Positions 32,961 through 45,590 of a stretch of 64,000 nt of DNA are shown here, piece by piece; the first letter of the stretch is position 1; each line of letters starts with the position of its first letter. Origin of the DNA: Trametes villosa (Eukaryota > Basidiomycota > Agaricomycetes > Polyporales > Polyporaceae); contig PUDQ02000001.1 of NCBI GenBank assembly GCA_002964805.2, positions 4,178,001 through 4,242,000 on the forward strand, written 5' to 3'. The notes below the pieces were generated by a model. It was given only the letters and a program-made list of their open reading frames with translations. It did not search any database and had not been told where the DNA came from. The position numbers were made by a program, and so were the translations under genes.

Positions 32961-35900
32961 ATGTCCACACCCGAGGACGACAGCGCCGGCGTCAGCACTA
33001 CACCTCCTATCATTCACACTCGGGCCTACCAGCAAGAGCTACTGGAAGAGAGTCTACACCGTAACCTCATCATCGCCCTCGACACAGGCTCCGGGAAAAC
33101 CCACATATCCGTGCTGAGGATGAAGCATGAAGCAGAACGCCACTCCCGCAAGGTGCGTTCTACTAGAGTATATACCAGATCTGTGGGCGTGGGACTCGGG
33201 ACCAAGCTCCGACTCCCACTGAGACACCCAGCCTCAGTGGGAGTCACTGCCATGTGCGTACTGGCCACAGTTGCGTAGGGCGCTGTCAGCGTGCGCCGCG
33301 TTAACGGTTACTCGCTATCCTGCCCTCATGAAGGAGTAGTTCAACTGTGTGAGCGGCTGTCGCGGTATGTTGGTCACCGTCGCCTCTGACTCGACGTACT
33401 AGCAGCCACACACTCAGGCGGCACAGTACGGTGGCTGCCGGAGTGTGTTATTACCCGGGTCAGCGAGCTCTTCCGCGGATAATCATGAGTCGCCCATGAG
33501 CGAACTACAGCGACTAGAACAACACAGTTCTATTCGAGCTTATCTCCGCAGGAGGCACATACACTAGCGTGCATGGTGCGTATGTAGGATGTCGGCTGGG
33601 TGGCCAAAGGCTCAGTGGCGCTCGGAGCTGGCCGGTAGCATTGTTTTGAGTGGGTGTCGTTTGTCTCGGTGGGAGTCACTCCCGCTGTTTTGGTCGTCAC
33701 TCGTTCTACTACTGGGCCCAGGCTGCAAGTTACCGACGCGTTCCCAGGTTTCGTGGTTCATCGCACCGACCGTCGCACTCGTCGAGCAACAATACGAGGT
33801 CATCAAAACCGCGATCCCCGTCTCGGTGGGGATTGTGTCAGGCGCATCCGAGCCCAACCAATGGAAGGACGCGTCGTTGTGGAGGAGGATCCTCACGACG
33901 CATCGAATCATGGTCACGACACCGCAAGTTCTTCTTGACGCGCTGCACCATGTAAGTGCTCATGCTGACTCTGATAATGGCGTGCCAACGAACCTCGCAT
34001 TAGGCATACGTCGACCTGGGTACCGACATAGGCCTAATGGTCTTCGACGAAGCACACCACGCTACGGGGAAACATCCCTACAACATGATCATGAAGAACT
34101 TCTATATGAGCCTCCCGCAGCGTACCAATTTCACAGGGCCAACAGACCGCATTCGTCCGGCGGTGCTCGGGTTGACGGCCAGCCCGATCTACGGTGGCAA
34201 CGTCGACGCTGCCTTCAGGTAAGGGTTATGTGCGGCTGTTCCTATGAACAGGCATCTCACATCCGTTGTAGGGACTTGGAGAAGAACTTGGACAGCACGA
34301 TTCGCTCCGCCCGCAAGCACCGCGACAACCTGGCGGAACACGTGTACCGCCCCGAGTTCAAGCACGTCGTCTACGCCTCCCCCATACACGTCTGGGACGG
34401 GCTGCCCTCCGCGAACTACCAAGCCCTGCAGGCGGTGATCGACGGACTGAACATCGAGAACGACCCCTACGTGATCTCACTGCGCTCGCGCCTGGCAAAG
34501 GCTCGTCCTGGCGATGACCACCGCCGTCTCGACCAGCAGCTGTCGAAGGCGATTGACAAGGAGGACACGTTCACGCACAAGGGCCTCCGCGACTTTGCCC
34601 GTGCCGCCGCGGACATCTGCGTCGAACTGGGACCGTGGGCGGCGGACTGGTACGTCGCGAAGGTGATCGAGCGCGCAAAGGTGGCCGCGAACCCGTACAA
34701 CAACATCATGTCCGCCTGGCAGGAGAAGGAGAAGCGCTACCTGCTGAGCATCATTCAAAGAGTGCACGTCGTGACGCCCCCGTCGGACCCCGATAGGATC
34801 GTGAACGGGATCACGCCGAAGGTGCGCGCGCTCGTGGACTCGCTGATCGTCGAGGAAGGGCTCTTCCGCTCGAGGGACGAGGACTACAGCGGTCTGATCT
34901 TCGTGACTCGGCGGGACTCTGTTCTTGCGCTTGCGGAGCTCCTGCGACGCATCCCCGAGACCTCCCAGATGTTCCGGATAGGCTGCCTTCTCGGGTCGTC
35001 CTCGAGCTTCAAACGGCATTCCTTCCTGGACATCACCCGGAACATCCTAGAGGAGACTCAGGCGGAGACCCTGCGCGACTTCAAGATCGGGGACAAGAAC
35101 CTCATCGTCTCGACGTCGGTCGCCGAAGAAGGTATCGACATCCAGGCTTGTGGCAGCGTCATCCGCTTTGACCCTCCTCCCAATGTTGTGGCGTGGGCCC
35201 AGAGCCGAGGTCGCGCGCGGCGGAAGCGGAGCAGCTTTATCATCATGTTCGAGGAGACCGGGCCGCAGAAGGTCAAGGAGTGGGAGGCGACGGAGCGGCA
35301 GATGATGATGGCGTACAACGACCCCCGGCGCGACGCGATCGTTCCCGCTGACGATGACGACGCGTTCGATGACATGGATGGATATGTCGAGTATGAGATT
35401 GCTTCGACGGGGTACGTCTCTACCCTCTAGTCAAGACACGCGTCGTTCTTCATGTTGCCCCCGCAGTGCCCTCCTGACGCTGCACTCTGCGATCCCGCAC
35501 CTGAACCACTTCTGCGCAGTGATCCCGAGCGGCGGCCATGAGAGTCACGTCCCGATATACGAACTGGACCCCCCAGACTACATCGAAGGGTGGCATTCTC
35601 TTCCCAACCCCTCCAGGGTACCATACGAAGGGCCTTGGGGCGCGACCGTCAACCTCCCGCGCGCTCTCCCGAAGCAGTAAGCAATCCCCGTCTACTCCAG
35701 CAGCCGATGCTCACACATCCGGCACTATTAGTCTGCGCAAGTTCACGACCCCACAAATTCACGGCTCGAAGCGCAGGGCTCAACAACACGTCGCGTACCA
35801 GGCCTACGTGCAGCTCTACCAGGCGGGGCTGCTGGACAACCACCTGCTTCCGCTGAGCACGGCCATCGAGCCAGACAAGAAGGAGGAGGTCGAGGCGATG

Positions 35901-38318
35901 CTCGCGGAGGTCGCCAAGCGAGCGAGCACCGCGCGCGTCGCCATCCAGATGGATCCCTGGGCGGTATCTGCAGAAACCTCTGAGTGGTTCGCGCATGAAG
36001 TAGCTGTCGAGGGCCTTCCACCTCTGCGCATGCTGACGCGCCGACCGCTGCCCGCGTTCGCCCAGGAGGACTTTCCGACGTTGTACATCCCGAAGGTTGG
36101 CGAGGCTACGGTGTTCATCGCTTCTACCAAGTCGACTTCGGTCAGTGAGGACGAAGTGCAGCGCGCCAAGCAGTACACGTACCGGCTCTTCAAGACCCTG
36201 TACGGTGCCCGTATGGATCGCGACGTGATGGACTTCGCCTACCTCTTCCTTCCCACTACCTCGTGGCCCGACGATGCAACATGGGAGGAGCGCCGGCGAT
36301 GGCAGGCAGACCGCCACTCTCTTGGACAGACCGCACAGTCCGAGGGGCCGTTCCTCGCGAACGCAGCCGCGTTTGGAGCACGGTTCTCGTACCCGAACGA
36401 CCTGGCCATCGTGCGAGGGCTCAACAAGTTCGACAAGCATCTGCGCCTCGCAAGCTGGAGGTACGACACGCTGTCGCCCGAGGAAGAGGAGAAGTTCCGC
36501 GAACAATACGCTGCCTACCCGGGCCTCGAGATCACCTACCCGCTCATGGTCGTCCGGACGCTGCCCAAGCGCAGGAACTTCCTTATCCCCATCCCACCCG
36601 AGCACGTCGACCGGCGGGCGGAGCCCCCGGCGGAAGACACTCCGTTCCTACTTCATCCCCAGTACGCTGTGGTCGAGCTAGCTTCACGCGACGAAGTTCA
36701 GTATGCGTTGATGCTTCCGTCTATCCTCCGCTGGCTCGCGAACGCCCTGACCGTGGACGCTCTGCGTACCAACCTGTTCTCCAATACGCCTGTAGCTGAA
36801 GTTCCCTTGCCTCTCCTCTTGACGGCGATCACCGCCCCCATCGCGCAGGAGCTCTCCCACTACCAGCGGCTGGAGACGCTGGGCGACACCGTGCTGAAGT
36901 TTATCAGCAGTAACCAGCTATACGCCGAGTTCCCGCTCTGGCACGAAGGCTACCTCAGCCGGAAGAAGGACCACGCCGTCGCAAACTCGAGCCTCGCAAA
37001 GGAGGCCGTGCAGAAGGGCCTGTACAAGTGGATCATCCGCGACCGGTACGTGCCGAGAAAGTGGAAGCCGCATGCCGTGTCGTCGACTCCGAGCCAGTCC
37101 GACGGACCGGCTGAAGGGCGGGAGGAGGAAGCCAAGCAGGCGGAGAGCAAGCTTGGCAAGGACGGGAAGCCCAAGAAGAAGAAGGCGGAAGAGCTCTCCA
37201 CGAAGATGCTCGCGGACGTCGTCGAGTCGCTCATCGGCGCGGCGTACGAGCACGGCGGGTTCGACCTCGCGATCGACTGCGCGTCGCGCTTCGGGCTCGG
37301 GCTCGCGTGGAAGAAGCTGCCCGCGCGCATCGAGGAGATGCACAAGGTCGAGGACCTCGAGGACCTGCCCGACCAGCTCGGGCTCGTCGAGCAGATGATC
37401 AACTACCAGTTCAAGCGGCGCACCTTCCTCGTGCAGGCGCTCACGCACGCGAGCTACCAGGGCGACTCCGCGGTGATGTCGCTCGAGCGGCTCGAGTTCC
37501 TCGGCGACTCCGCGCTCGACATGGTCGTCACCGACTACCTCTACCACGCCGCGGGGAAGAACTACTCCCCCGGGTACATGCACATCAAGAAGGAGGCGGC
37601 CGTGAACTCGCACATCCTCGCGTACGCGTGCCTCAGCACGTCCGTGACCGTCGAGTCCGTGATGCCGACGTGGTCCGTCGAGAGCGGGCTCGCGACGACG
37701 GACGACTCGCAGCGCGTGCACCTCTGGCAGTGCCTGCTGCACTCGAGCCACCGCGTGCTCGAGGACCAGAACCTCACGTTCGCGCGCTTCGAGAAGCACG
37801 GGCCCGCGATCGCGCACGCGCTCGCGGCGGACCGCATCTACCCCTGGGCGGCGCTCACGAGCCTGCAGGCGCCGAAGTTTATTAGCGACATGGTGGAGAG
37901 CATCCTTGGGGCGGTGTACATCGACGCAATGGGCAGCCTCGACGCGGTGCGCCAGGCGATGCGCAGCCTGGGCCTCATGCAGGTCCTCGAGCGCGTCGTG
38001 GTCGAGGACGTGGACGTGCTGCACCCGGTCTCGCGCCTCGCGATCTGGGCGGCGAAGCAGGACCCGCAGAAGAAGGTCGAGTACAAGGTCGAGAAGGAGA
38101 AGGGCAATGTGAAGTGTACGGTGCTGATGGACGAGGAGGAGCTCCTGCACGTGTCGGCGTCGTACCGCAGCCGGGTCAGCGAGGACGAGGTCAGGTTTAC
38201 TGCCGCCGAGCGGGCGATCAAGCAGTTGCAAGTGTTGGAGGTCGACGTCGACGAGGCTGTTCCAGCCGATGATGAGGTCGCCGACGCAGGTTCAGGCGAG
38301 GTACACGTGGACGAGTAG
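32961..38318 (+). CDS. Dicer-like endoribonuclease (helicase, dimerisation domain, two RNase III domains)
   Basis: Six exons: 32961-33152, 33748-33951, 34004-34218, 34272-35411, 35467-35676, 35732-38318, giving 1515 aa. It cleaves double-stranded RNA into small RNAs for silencing. The helicase has Walker A DTGSGKT (41-47), DEAH (147-150), LTASP, and a C-terminal lobe with [10 protein letters not shown] (from 484) and [10 protein letters not shown] Dicer-dimerisation region follows ([18 protein letters not shown] to VNLPRALPK). A PAZ-like platform is suggested by [16 protein letters not shown] but is not certain. RNase IIIa has [13 protein letters not shown] (about 1032-1044) with a Lys-rich insertion after it. 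RNase IIIb has [13 protein letters not shown] (about 1239-1251). The end resembles a weak dsRNA-binding domain. Intron 1 is 595 bp against about 52-55 bp for the others, because it carries a MITE-like insertion. Confidence 0.95.
33211..33677. mobile_element. MITE-like or foldback element in Dicer intron 1
   Basis: The 467-bp interval is bounded by GACTCCCACTGAGACACCCA at the left and an inverted match (TGGGTGTC, then CTCGGTGGGAGTC) at the right. The left end also folds on itself: GACTCCCACTGAG pairs with CTCAGTGGGAGTC at 33233-33245. No transposase is encoded, and no target-site duplication was clear, so the exact ends are open. Confidence 0.5.
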
Positions 38319-38470
38319 TGCGGCTCGGACCAGCGAATGTCCCAAGAAAATGTATGATTGTATGAGTTCTCTGACCCCCGTATACACCTCCATGATTACA
38401 GTACAACTAGGACTACAAGCTATACCCGTGATGTACAAGTAGCAGGATACCAAGTGCGATGCATGTCCGT

Positions 38471-40510
38471 TCAGTGCTCCGTCTCCTCCCACGTGCGCCC
38501 CACCGTCTTGATGAGGTCTGCCTCTGTGATCTTCTTGTTCGCCGAGAAGTAGCCCGCGGCGATCTTCGCGTCGATCTCGACGCGCGAGTCGGGCGGCAGG
38601 AGGTGTTCTGATAGAGCGCAGATCAGCGCTGCTCAGTGAGTGACGATCCTAGGGATGGACGTACCAGGAATGTCGTAGCGTTTGTGGATCGGGATACCGG
38701 AGTTTACGATGGCGTCGTATTTCCTGTAGATAGCATGAGCATACTGTGATCTGGGAGCAAAGACGGGTCACGCACATGTCGCTCATGGAAACCATGTTGT
38801 CGATCTTCTTGATTCCAAGCCAGTGCAATACGTCGGGCATCAGGGCCTGGAAGCGCATGTCCTTCACGCCCGCGATGAGCTCTGTCGCCTTGAAGTACTT
38901 GTCTGCCGAGTCGCCGCCCCGCTTCCGGAGGTTGTACACCAGGTACCTGAATATATACACATTGAGCATGCTTGACCTTAGAGAGCACGGGCGTCTTGGA
39001 CTCACTTCGTAACCTCCCCGAGAGCACGGCCTTCCTTGCGGAAGTACACGACGAGACCGACGCCGCCACGCTGTGCCCCGCGGATGCACTCCTCAATCGC
39101 GTAGATAAGGTACGGTTTGCATGTGCAGATGTCGGAGCCGAAGACGTCAGAGCCATTGCCTATGAAGGGTGTGTCAGTGCGCGACGAGACATGGATATCG
39201 AGCTTGCATCATACACTCGTCGTGTACACGCAGGGTGAGTTCCTTCGTCTCATCTGACAGATATGCGGGGTTTCCGACTAGAAAGCAATCAGGATCTACA
39301 TGCATCGCCTTCGAGAGGGAATGACGTACAGATGTACGCTGTCAGGTTGCCGATTGGCGGGAGGAAGACCTTGATATCCGGACGCGTTACGAGCTCGGGG
39401 TACATTCCTCCGGTGTCCTCGAAGAGTGCGCGACGCAGCAAACCTTCAGAACTGTGATTCAAGGTCAATATCACACCCACCTGCAGAGGTAGTGTGGTAC
39501 TCACATGCCAAACCGTTCTGCTACACCGGGGAGATACCATACTGGTTCAACAGCGGCCTTGCTGATGGCGATCTCGACTCCAGGATCTTCTGTGCTTTGC
39601 GTCCCGTCCGCGTTGACCAGAGGCGCGCTCTTGAGGAGGATCTTGCCGTCGATGGTGAGCGCACCCTTGCGCACACTGTCGTCGATCTCAGACAACTTCA
39701 TATGTGCACGCGTGACCGCAATGCTCGGGCGGACGTCCAGCCCCAGCTCCTCGAGCTCGCGCTTGTATACCTGCGGCACCAAATGGCCCCAGGGGTCGAA
39801 CGAGACGATCTTGGTCGGGTCCGACCACGACGGCTGCGGCGGGACGGGCACCGCGGGCTCAGTCATGCTGTAGTCCGGCTTGTGCGTGGGGTTGAGCGTG
39901 CCCATCGCGATCGCGAGCGCGCGGTAGATGGAGTACGACCCCGAGTGCGCGCCGATCGCGTTACGCTGCTTGATGGACGACGGGAGGCGCGAGCAGATAA
40001 TGGGCCCGCGCGTCGCGGCCTCAGACGCGCCCCATTGCAGCTGGTAGGGCTTGATGCCGTGCTGGTCGGGGTACGCTGTGGCCCGCGCGATGAGCGACAG
40101 GGGCCTCATGAACGACGGGGCGCGACTTACTGGTGAGCAGCACGCGGCCGGGGTACAGCACCTTCTCTCGCTCCCTGTCCCTCTCATTGTTTGTGACGAC
40201 GGCCGCGGACGAGGTGGCGGGGATGGTGGACGAGTGCGGGGCCGCGGTCGGCGCCTCGATCGACATCATCGCGTCGGCGGCCGCCTGCCGGCCCGCGGTG
40301 GGCGTCCCGCTGCTGGGCCCGGGCGACGACGGCGGGCTCGAGGCCTTCGGCGCCGTCAGTGCATCGAGCTGCGTACGCGAGTTCTTCTTAGCTACACGGG
40401 AGGATGTCTATGCGCAGCATACACACCTTGGCCTGGAGGGTCTGCTGCGAGACCTGGAGTGACTCGAGCTGGGTGAGGATCTGGGTGAGGATGGCGTCTG
40501 AGACGGGCAT
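38471..40510 (-). CDS. URC1: URC1-type GTP cyclohydrolase II-like protein
   Basis: Nine exons on the minus strand: 40427-40510, 40131-40368, 39505-40075, 39330-39451, 39215-39277, 39006-39159, 38776-38946, 38665-38723, 38471-38607, giving 532 aa. The N-terminal half matches the GTP cyclohydrolase N-terminal domain (YPDQHGIKPYQLQWGA, SFDPWGHLVPQVY, GVEIAISKAAVEPVWYLPGV). The second half is RibA-like: LTLRVHDECNGSDVFGSDIC with zinc ligands Cys360, Cys371 and Cys373, then YFRKEGRALGEVTKYLVYN and LGIKKIDNMVSMSDMKY. In yeasts Urc1 acts in the URC pathway of uracil catabolism; riboflavin synthesis is the alternative for GTP cyclohydrolase II proteins, but the long N-terminal domain favours URC1. 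The first exon is a short coiled-coil-like leader. It converges on Dicer with about 150 bp between stops. Confidence 0.87.
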
Positions 40511-41131
40511 GGCTGTCGACGGAGACGTGGTGGTACGAGGGCGAGCTGCGCGGTGTTATATACGGCGGGCACGCACTATCGGCGAGGCAGATGCAGACGC
40601 GCTGCACGCGACGGTCACGGTCGACCCCGAGTCGGACGGGCCTCATCAGCTCTCCCTATCTCACCTGACACCCGGCCTATCGGCGCGATACTCCCTCATG
40701 ACAAGCCGAGGACGATGGACGTAACGCGCGCTGCTTCAGAAACACCCGTGGTCCTATAAGTGAGGTATAAGTACGTACAAAGCAAGGAGACTATGCTACA
40801 GGTGGCAACAGCGAGGTGTACGCGAAAGCAGGACGAGAGCAGGTGCAGATATACAAAGCTAAGAGAAAGCAGGGCGGAGGCAGGGGGAAGGAGCGTCTGG
40901 ACCGTATGATGATCGTGGTAGAGATAAACGTTCGAATAGGAGAAACGTGATAAGGAACGAGCGTGGTATGCTGTGCTATCGCACGGCACCGTATCGGCGG
41001 CTAGTAGGATGGGTGTGAATGAGTGGAGGGTAGCGCCGTACGTCGTAGAGACTGGGGATGTGTACACGAGAGGGATGAGGGACGGAATGGTGTGGAGGAG
41101 GTTGAAGCGAGATGATGAGGATGATGTCCAC
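40511..41131. other. Spacer between URC1 and family gene C
   Basis: About 620 bp with the URC1 promoter and the 3' UTR of gene C. The shared 3' UTR motif is at 40770-40802. Confidence 0.5.
40770..40802 (-). other. 3' UTR motif of gene C
   Basis: Minus-strand CCTGTAGCATAGTC-N2-CTTGCTTTGTACGTACT, 331 bp beyond the stop of gene C. It matches the motif 334 bp after gene B. Confidence 0.55.
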
Positions 41132-42145
41132 CTAGTATCCACCGAAGGAGTTGGACCTCGGACGGGGCCCGCGACGAGCGGTGCCGTGCGGACGGGGTAC
41201 CGCGGGACGTCCGGGAGTGAGGTACGTGGTGTTGTACGATGCAGGCGGGAGCGCGCGTGAGCTCGTGCGGAGGGCAGACACGGCGGCAGCCGCAGCTTTA
41301 CCTCCCTCGACGATCCTACCGTCAGCCGAGATGGCTGGGTTCGCGATCGGGAACCCGTCCACGACGTAGAGGGGCCCGCGGTGTTTCTCTCCATCGCTGT
41401 CGGGGGCGGGAGGGACCCCAGGCGGGAGGGGTTGACGAGGGAACGCCTGGATAGGCACGGTATCGGTGAGACCCGCGCTGGCTGGATAGATCGCCCCCAT
41501 GGGCTGCGGATGCTGCATCGACAAAGCTGAGAAGCTCCGCTGTTTAGCCACGCGATGCCTACGACCATGCTTGCGGTCGGGGGCGTTGCTCCGGAGCGCG
41601 GCATGGCGCGATTCAGGGTCAGTGGGAAGAGGCTTCAGCGCAAGACCGGGTGTATGCCCCGCAGAGGAGCGTCGCTGGCGTCGGTGACTTTGGGGGTGGG
41701 ACGGGAGGTCAGGAGCGGGCGCTCCCCCTCGCCGATGATCCATCGGGAGTCCCTCGGCATACCGGGAACCCGAAGCAAAGGAGGTCGGTTTGGGCGGGGG
41801 CGGAGGCGGGGGATCGTAGGGGGGAACCGAAAAAGAGTCATAATCATGGGTAGAAGAGGACGCATGCCGAGTGTGCCAGCCGGTCCGCGGGTGAGACGGC
41901 CCCGGGGCGTGCTTCGGATGCGCGCTTGCGCCTTGGCGGGAGTGGCCGGACGGTCTCGGGGGACGTTCGATGCGCTCCGGCTCAGGCGGGAGACGACGGT
42001 CGTAATGCGCATTGAAGTGTCGGAGGCATGTGCTGGAGCAGAAGGGCTGGTGTAGGAATTCTGGGTGCGGAGTGAACTGCCGTGTGCAGAAGCGGCAGAC
42101 GCTCGGCTTGACTGGAGGGGCAAAGAGACGTTTCAGGGCCTTCAT
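41132..42145 (-). CDS. MKxxKR/RSNSFGGY family protein C, unrecognised family
   Basis: Single exon, 337 aa, start MKALKRLFAPPVKPS at 42145. The finger is C-x2-C-x15-C-x3-C (CRFC, FCSSTC). Pro/His/Ser-rich disordered sequence follows with SAGHTPGLALKPLPTDPE, close to the matching segment of B, then GPLYVVDGFPI and the terminal RPRSNSFGGY with the stop directly after Tyr. A poly-Pro run (PPPPPPPKP) lies near residue 115. No membrane or signal segment. It shares with A and B a single exon, a TATA box at about 80-95 bp, a CT-rich leader and, with B, the 3' UTR motif. It is probably the closest intact paralogue of B. Function unknown. Confidence 0.75.
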   Translation of the reverse strand: MKALKRLFAPPVKPSVCRFCTRQFTPHPEFLHQPFCSSTCLRHFNAHYDRRLPPEPERIERPPRPSGHSRQGASAHPKHAPGPSHPRTGWHTRHASSSTHDYDSFSVPPYDPPPPPPPKPTSFASGSRYAEGLPMDHRRGGAPAPDLPSHPQSHRRQRRSSAGHTPGLALKPLPTDPESRHAALRSNAPDRKHGRRHRVAKQRSFSALSMQHPQPMGAIYPASAGLTDTVPIQAFPRQPLPPGVPPAPDSDGEKHRGPLYVVDGFPIANPAISADGRIVEGGKAAAAAVSALRTSSRALPPASYNTTYLTPGRPAVPRPHGTARRGPRPRSNSFGGY

Positions 42146-43164
42146 TGTGGGTCACCGCGAGATGGATGGGGCAGATGGTGGGGAGAGAATGAGGTGGGTC
42201 TATGCGCGGCCCAATTTTTCAGGTTTTTATAGAGGGGCCAAGCTCGTCGTGGGGCCCAGACCCAAGCGGGGGGGTAGGACAATGGGTCCCCATGCTCGTC
42301 GGCTAAGCGGGGAGCGCCGTCACTTTACCCTAATTCCGACATGTCTCTCCTACTCACTGCTTATCAGATCCCTGTATGCAGAAATCATACAGTGTGCGCA
42401 CCTAGAAGCTGCTCTCTGGAGTGAAACCCACTCGCCACGAAGGACGATAGCCTCAGGGTGAAGCGGGGGCTTTCCCCGATCAGCGCATAGACCGGTGACT
42501 CTCTTCACGAGGCTCGCATGTCCAAGCATGCATGTTTTGTCCCAGGCGCACATCTCTGCGGTCATACCTGTAAATATTCTGTCAGTCAGAACGTGCCGCG
42601 CAAGGCCCTGGGCCGCAATCATATGGCTGTCTGGCGCGCTCGCGGGCACAGTGAAAAGCGAATATTGCAGTTGGTATCGGGTGAAATGACGCTCTCGGCG
42701 AGAGAGAGCATCAGCCGGGGCTGCGGATCTGGCTTACCGTGGATGCACCGTCGTCGGGACTGCTGCTGGGCTACGCACTATGATCGCAGAGTCGGAGGCA
42801 GGAGGAAGGTGTTCGCCCGACCAATCGGATGGATGGGACTAGGCGCTCAGACGGGCGCCTCCTCTCGGACGACGAGCGTCGAGCAGGGCCGCCAGCATCG
42901 ACTGCCGGAACCTCGACGACAAAACTGGACACACCATGAAATCCATGCCGTGGTGCCGTCGCCGTTGTACTTTGAACTCATAACATGGCTTATAGACCGA
43001 CTGGCACGAAGGAACCTACCGACCCGGACTCTGTGACTAAGTATCAAGTCCGACGACGTCCTGGGGGCCGCTGTGTGAGTATTACAGCGGTCAACAGCTA
43101 CCGTCGGATCATCATCAGCGATGAGGATTTAATGGGTTTGGCGAGCTAACATCTCAGTAGTCAC
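42146..43164. other. Intergenic region between gene C and repeat copy 2
   Basis: About 1 kb with the promoter of gene C at its left end and no supportable gene. Confidence 0.45.
42224..42231 (-). promoter_or_regulatory. TATA box of family gene C
   Basis: Minus-strand TATAAAAA about 80 bp upstream of the ATG at 42145. Confidence 0.65.
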
Positions 43165-45557
43165 CGACAAGCTGGGGAGGTGCGAGCCAGCCTCGTTTGC
43201 AATCCCAACCACTCGCCGGACGCGGCGAGCGCCCGAATAACGGCCGGGCCAGCCTCCATGGCTGACATGCCAGCCGCCTCCTGCGCTGTTTAATACCCTG
43301 CTCTCTGCGCTTCTGGATGCCTTTTGTCTCTTTCCCTCCTGCGACCACCACCTCCTCATCTCCGGCTCTATCCTCGCCTCCTCCTGCTTGTCTATGGCCC
43401 ATCTAGGTATCGTCTGAGGTGACTCTGCCTCGGATACCGCCCACCTCTTCCGGCTTTTGCTCGGTGGGAAGTGTCATAGACTGTGCTCTTGGGTGCTTGC
43501 GTGTGGTACTGCTAGCCTTCGTCGACGCCTCATCGGCTCAATGGCCCACTCGACGAAGACCAACCGTGGCGTCCTTTCTCTCGACTAGCCAAGCACGTCG
43601 AGGGATGGGTGTAGGGACCGGTTTCGTTCGGCTACTGTCAATAGACGGCTGGAGGCACCTCAAAGTGCGTCGGTCGCCTTCGTTTAATTGCTTGTGCTGA
43701 TCTGTTACAGCCTCCGGTCATGTTCATCCTCGCGTCTGGCGTCCTTGTCTCGAGATGGCGCTACGAGCTGGTCTACCGTTCGTCTTCTCTTACGCCTGTC
43801 GGTCTAGTCTCCTTTCCGCTCCGGGGATTATCAGCGTCCCCTCTTCCATGCGGCAGACTATGGCGGCCCCACCTTCGGCGTCGACAACCACTTCAGCTCG
43901 CGACCTTCCTTGGACGTCTTCGCGACCCACCTAGAAAACCCGAAAACATTGCTCGATAATCATCAAACCCCGAACAAAAGTAGAAACCGTCCGAAAACCC
44001 AGATCTTTCTATTTCTTTCTCCCCCACATAATATGTACGACTACGTAGTAGTGCCCTGCCCATAGCGTTCATGTGAGTTGTTCGTCTTTCTGTTCCTCAC
44101 ACCCGTTAACCTTATTTGCACCTTAGCCCTCGCCTCGGTCTTTCCGGCTTCAACGCTCGACCGTCGCAACCCCAGTTCCCCCTCGTCTCAAAAACTGCCA
44201 CTCACGAGTTTGGTCGGCGCCGATCGATCTCGTGTGTACCCCTCCCGCGGTCAACGAGACCCAACCTTCCTCCTCGCCGACACCCTACCCCATGCCAAGG
44301 AGACTCCGCTCGGTCTCCCCGGTGGTGGGCCTGTCGGCGACTTGGAAGCGACTTGTTCATTCCTTCGACGCTCGATACGTTCTGCGCTGGCGGCTGCTCA
44401 CCGTCATCCAGCGAGTGCGTGCTCGAGCGTCGAAGCGCGTGCGCCCCGCCAACCCAAGTTCGCCTCCCTTTGCGGCTTTGGCGGGCGCCCGATATCACTC
44501 CAGCCAGCGGACGCTCCTCGTCCGTTGTGGGGGCCCCTCTTCAACGTTTGTCGGGCTCCCCGTTCATTTCTCTGCGCCCTTCAACTTTCGACACATCCGA
44601 CACTGGCGCCTTCTCACCGTCTCCCAGTGGGATCGTGTTTGACGGCCGAAGAGCGCGTGCATCGCCAACCCAAGCCTGCCATCCCATACAGCCTTGGCGA
44701 GCGCTCTTTCACTTCTCCCCGACACTGCGTCCCGCAAGCAGTCGTCGCCCTTGCTGTCCCTCCTCGCGCGGCTCCGGCTATCCCCTTCGACATTGGCAAG
44801 ATCGTCCGGATACGCCTCGGTCGCTCATTGATCGTCATCAACCATCCCGCATCCGGTGAGCACCCTCGATGCGCATCTTGCTTTCTCTGCGATCTGACAA
44901 TGTGTCCGGCCTGTCTAGGTCGGCTCAGGAATTCACGCGCGCGATCCTGAGACAGCCAGATGCCCGACCATCTCTACAGGCGTGTCAATTCTGCTTGGAC
45001 TCGCCTTGGTCTCCTTTTTATCTGGTAAGTCAGCAGCCTTGTTCAGCACCTCCCAGCCGCTGACGTCCAATTTCAGCTTCAACCTGGGTGCGACGCGGTT
45101 GCAACCGCGTCTTTCTCAGGGTGGGGCCGGTTCTCAGGTGAACCGAGGCCGATTCTCAAGCTCGCCTCGAGCTTGTCCCCTCCGACGTGACAAGACCGTC
45201 CGGACAAGCTCTCTGTTCATCACGCGTCGTGTAAGTTCCCTTCTGGTCAACGTTGACGAGGTGATCCTAACTTCTATCTTCCCAGCCACCGATCGACTCC
45301 CATGTTTTCGCGTGCATGCGGCTGTCGAGCGTCGGAAGACACATCCCCACTGTCCCCTCTGGCGTGTTAACACCGCCCGGACATGTGCACTGTTTCCCTC
45401 CGCACCCGGTGAGTCCGCTATCACGTTGATGCCAGCACTCGTTCCCCTTAGACTCAAACCCAGCTCGCAGGTCTGCACAACCTGTCGCTCCGAGGGAGAG
45501 AATGGCGCCCCTCCGCGCTGCCTTCTATGCATGGGAGAAAGCGCAGAGTCCCCACCG

Positions 45558-45590
45558 CCCCTTGTCGGACATCGAACATCTGACAAGGGG
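45558..45590. repeat. Hairpin inside repeat copy 2
   Basis: CCCCTTGTC and GACAAGGGG arms with a 15-nt loop, the counterpart of 17197-17229. The loop has changed while the arms have not. Confidence 0.6.

Noticed and set aside
39215..39277. Possible frameshift in URC1 exon 5
   Set aside because: Came from a miscount; rechecked positions give a 63-nt exon and the whole model sums to 533 codons including the stop.
45409..45435. Intron-like GTGAGT..CAG of 27 bp in the repeat
   Set aside because: Too short for a spliceosomal intron in this genome, although present in both copies.
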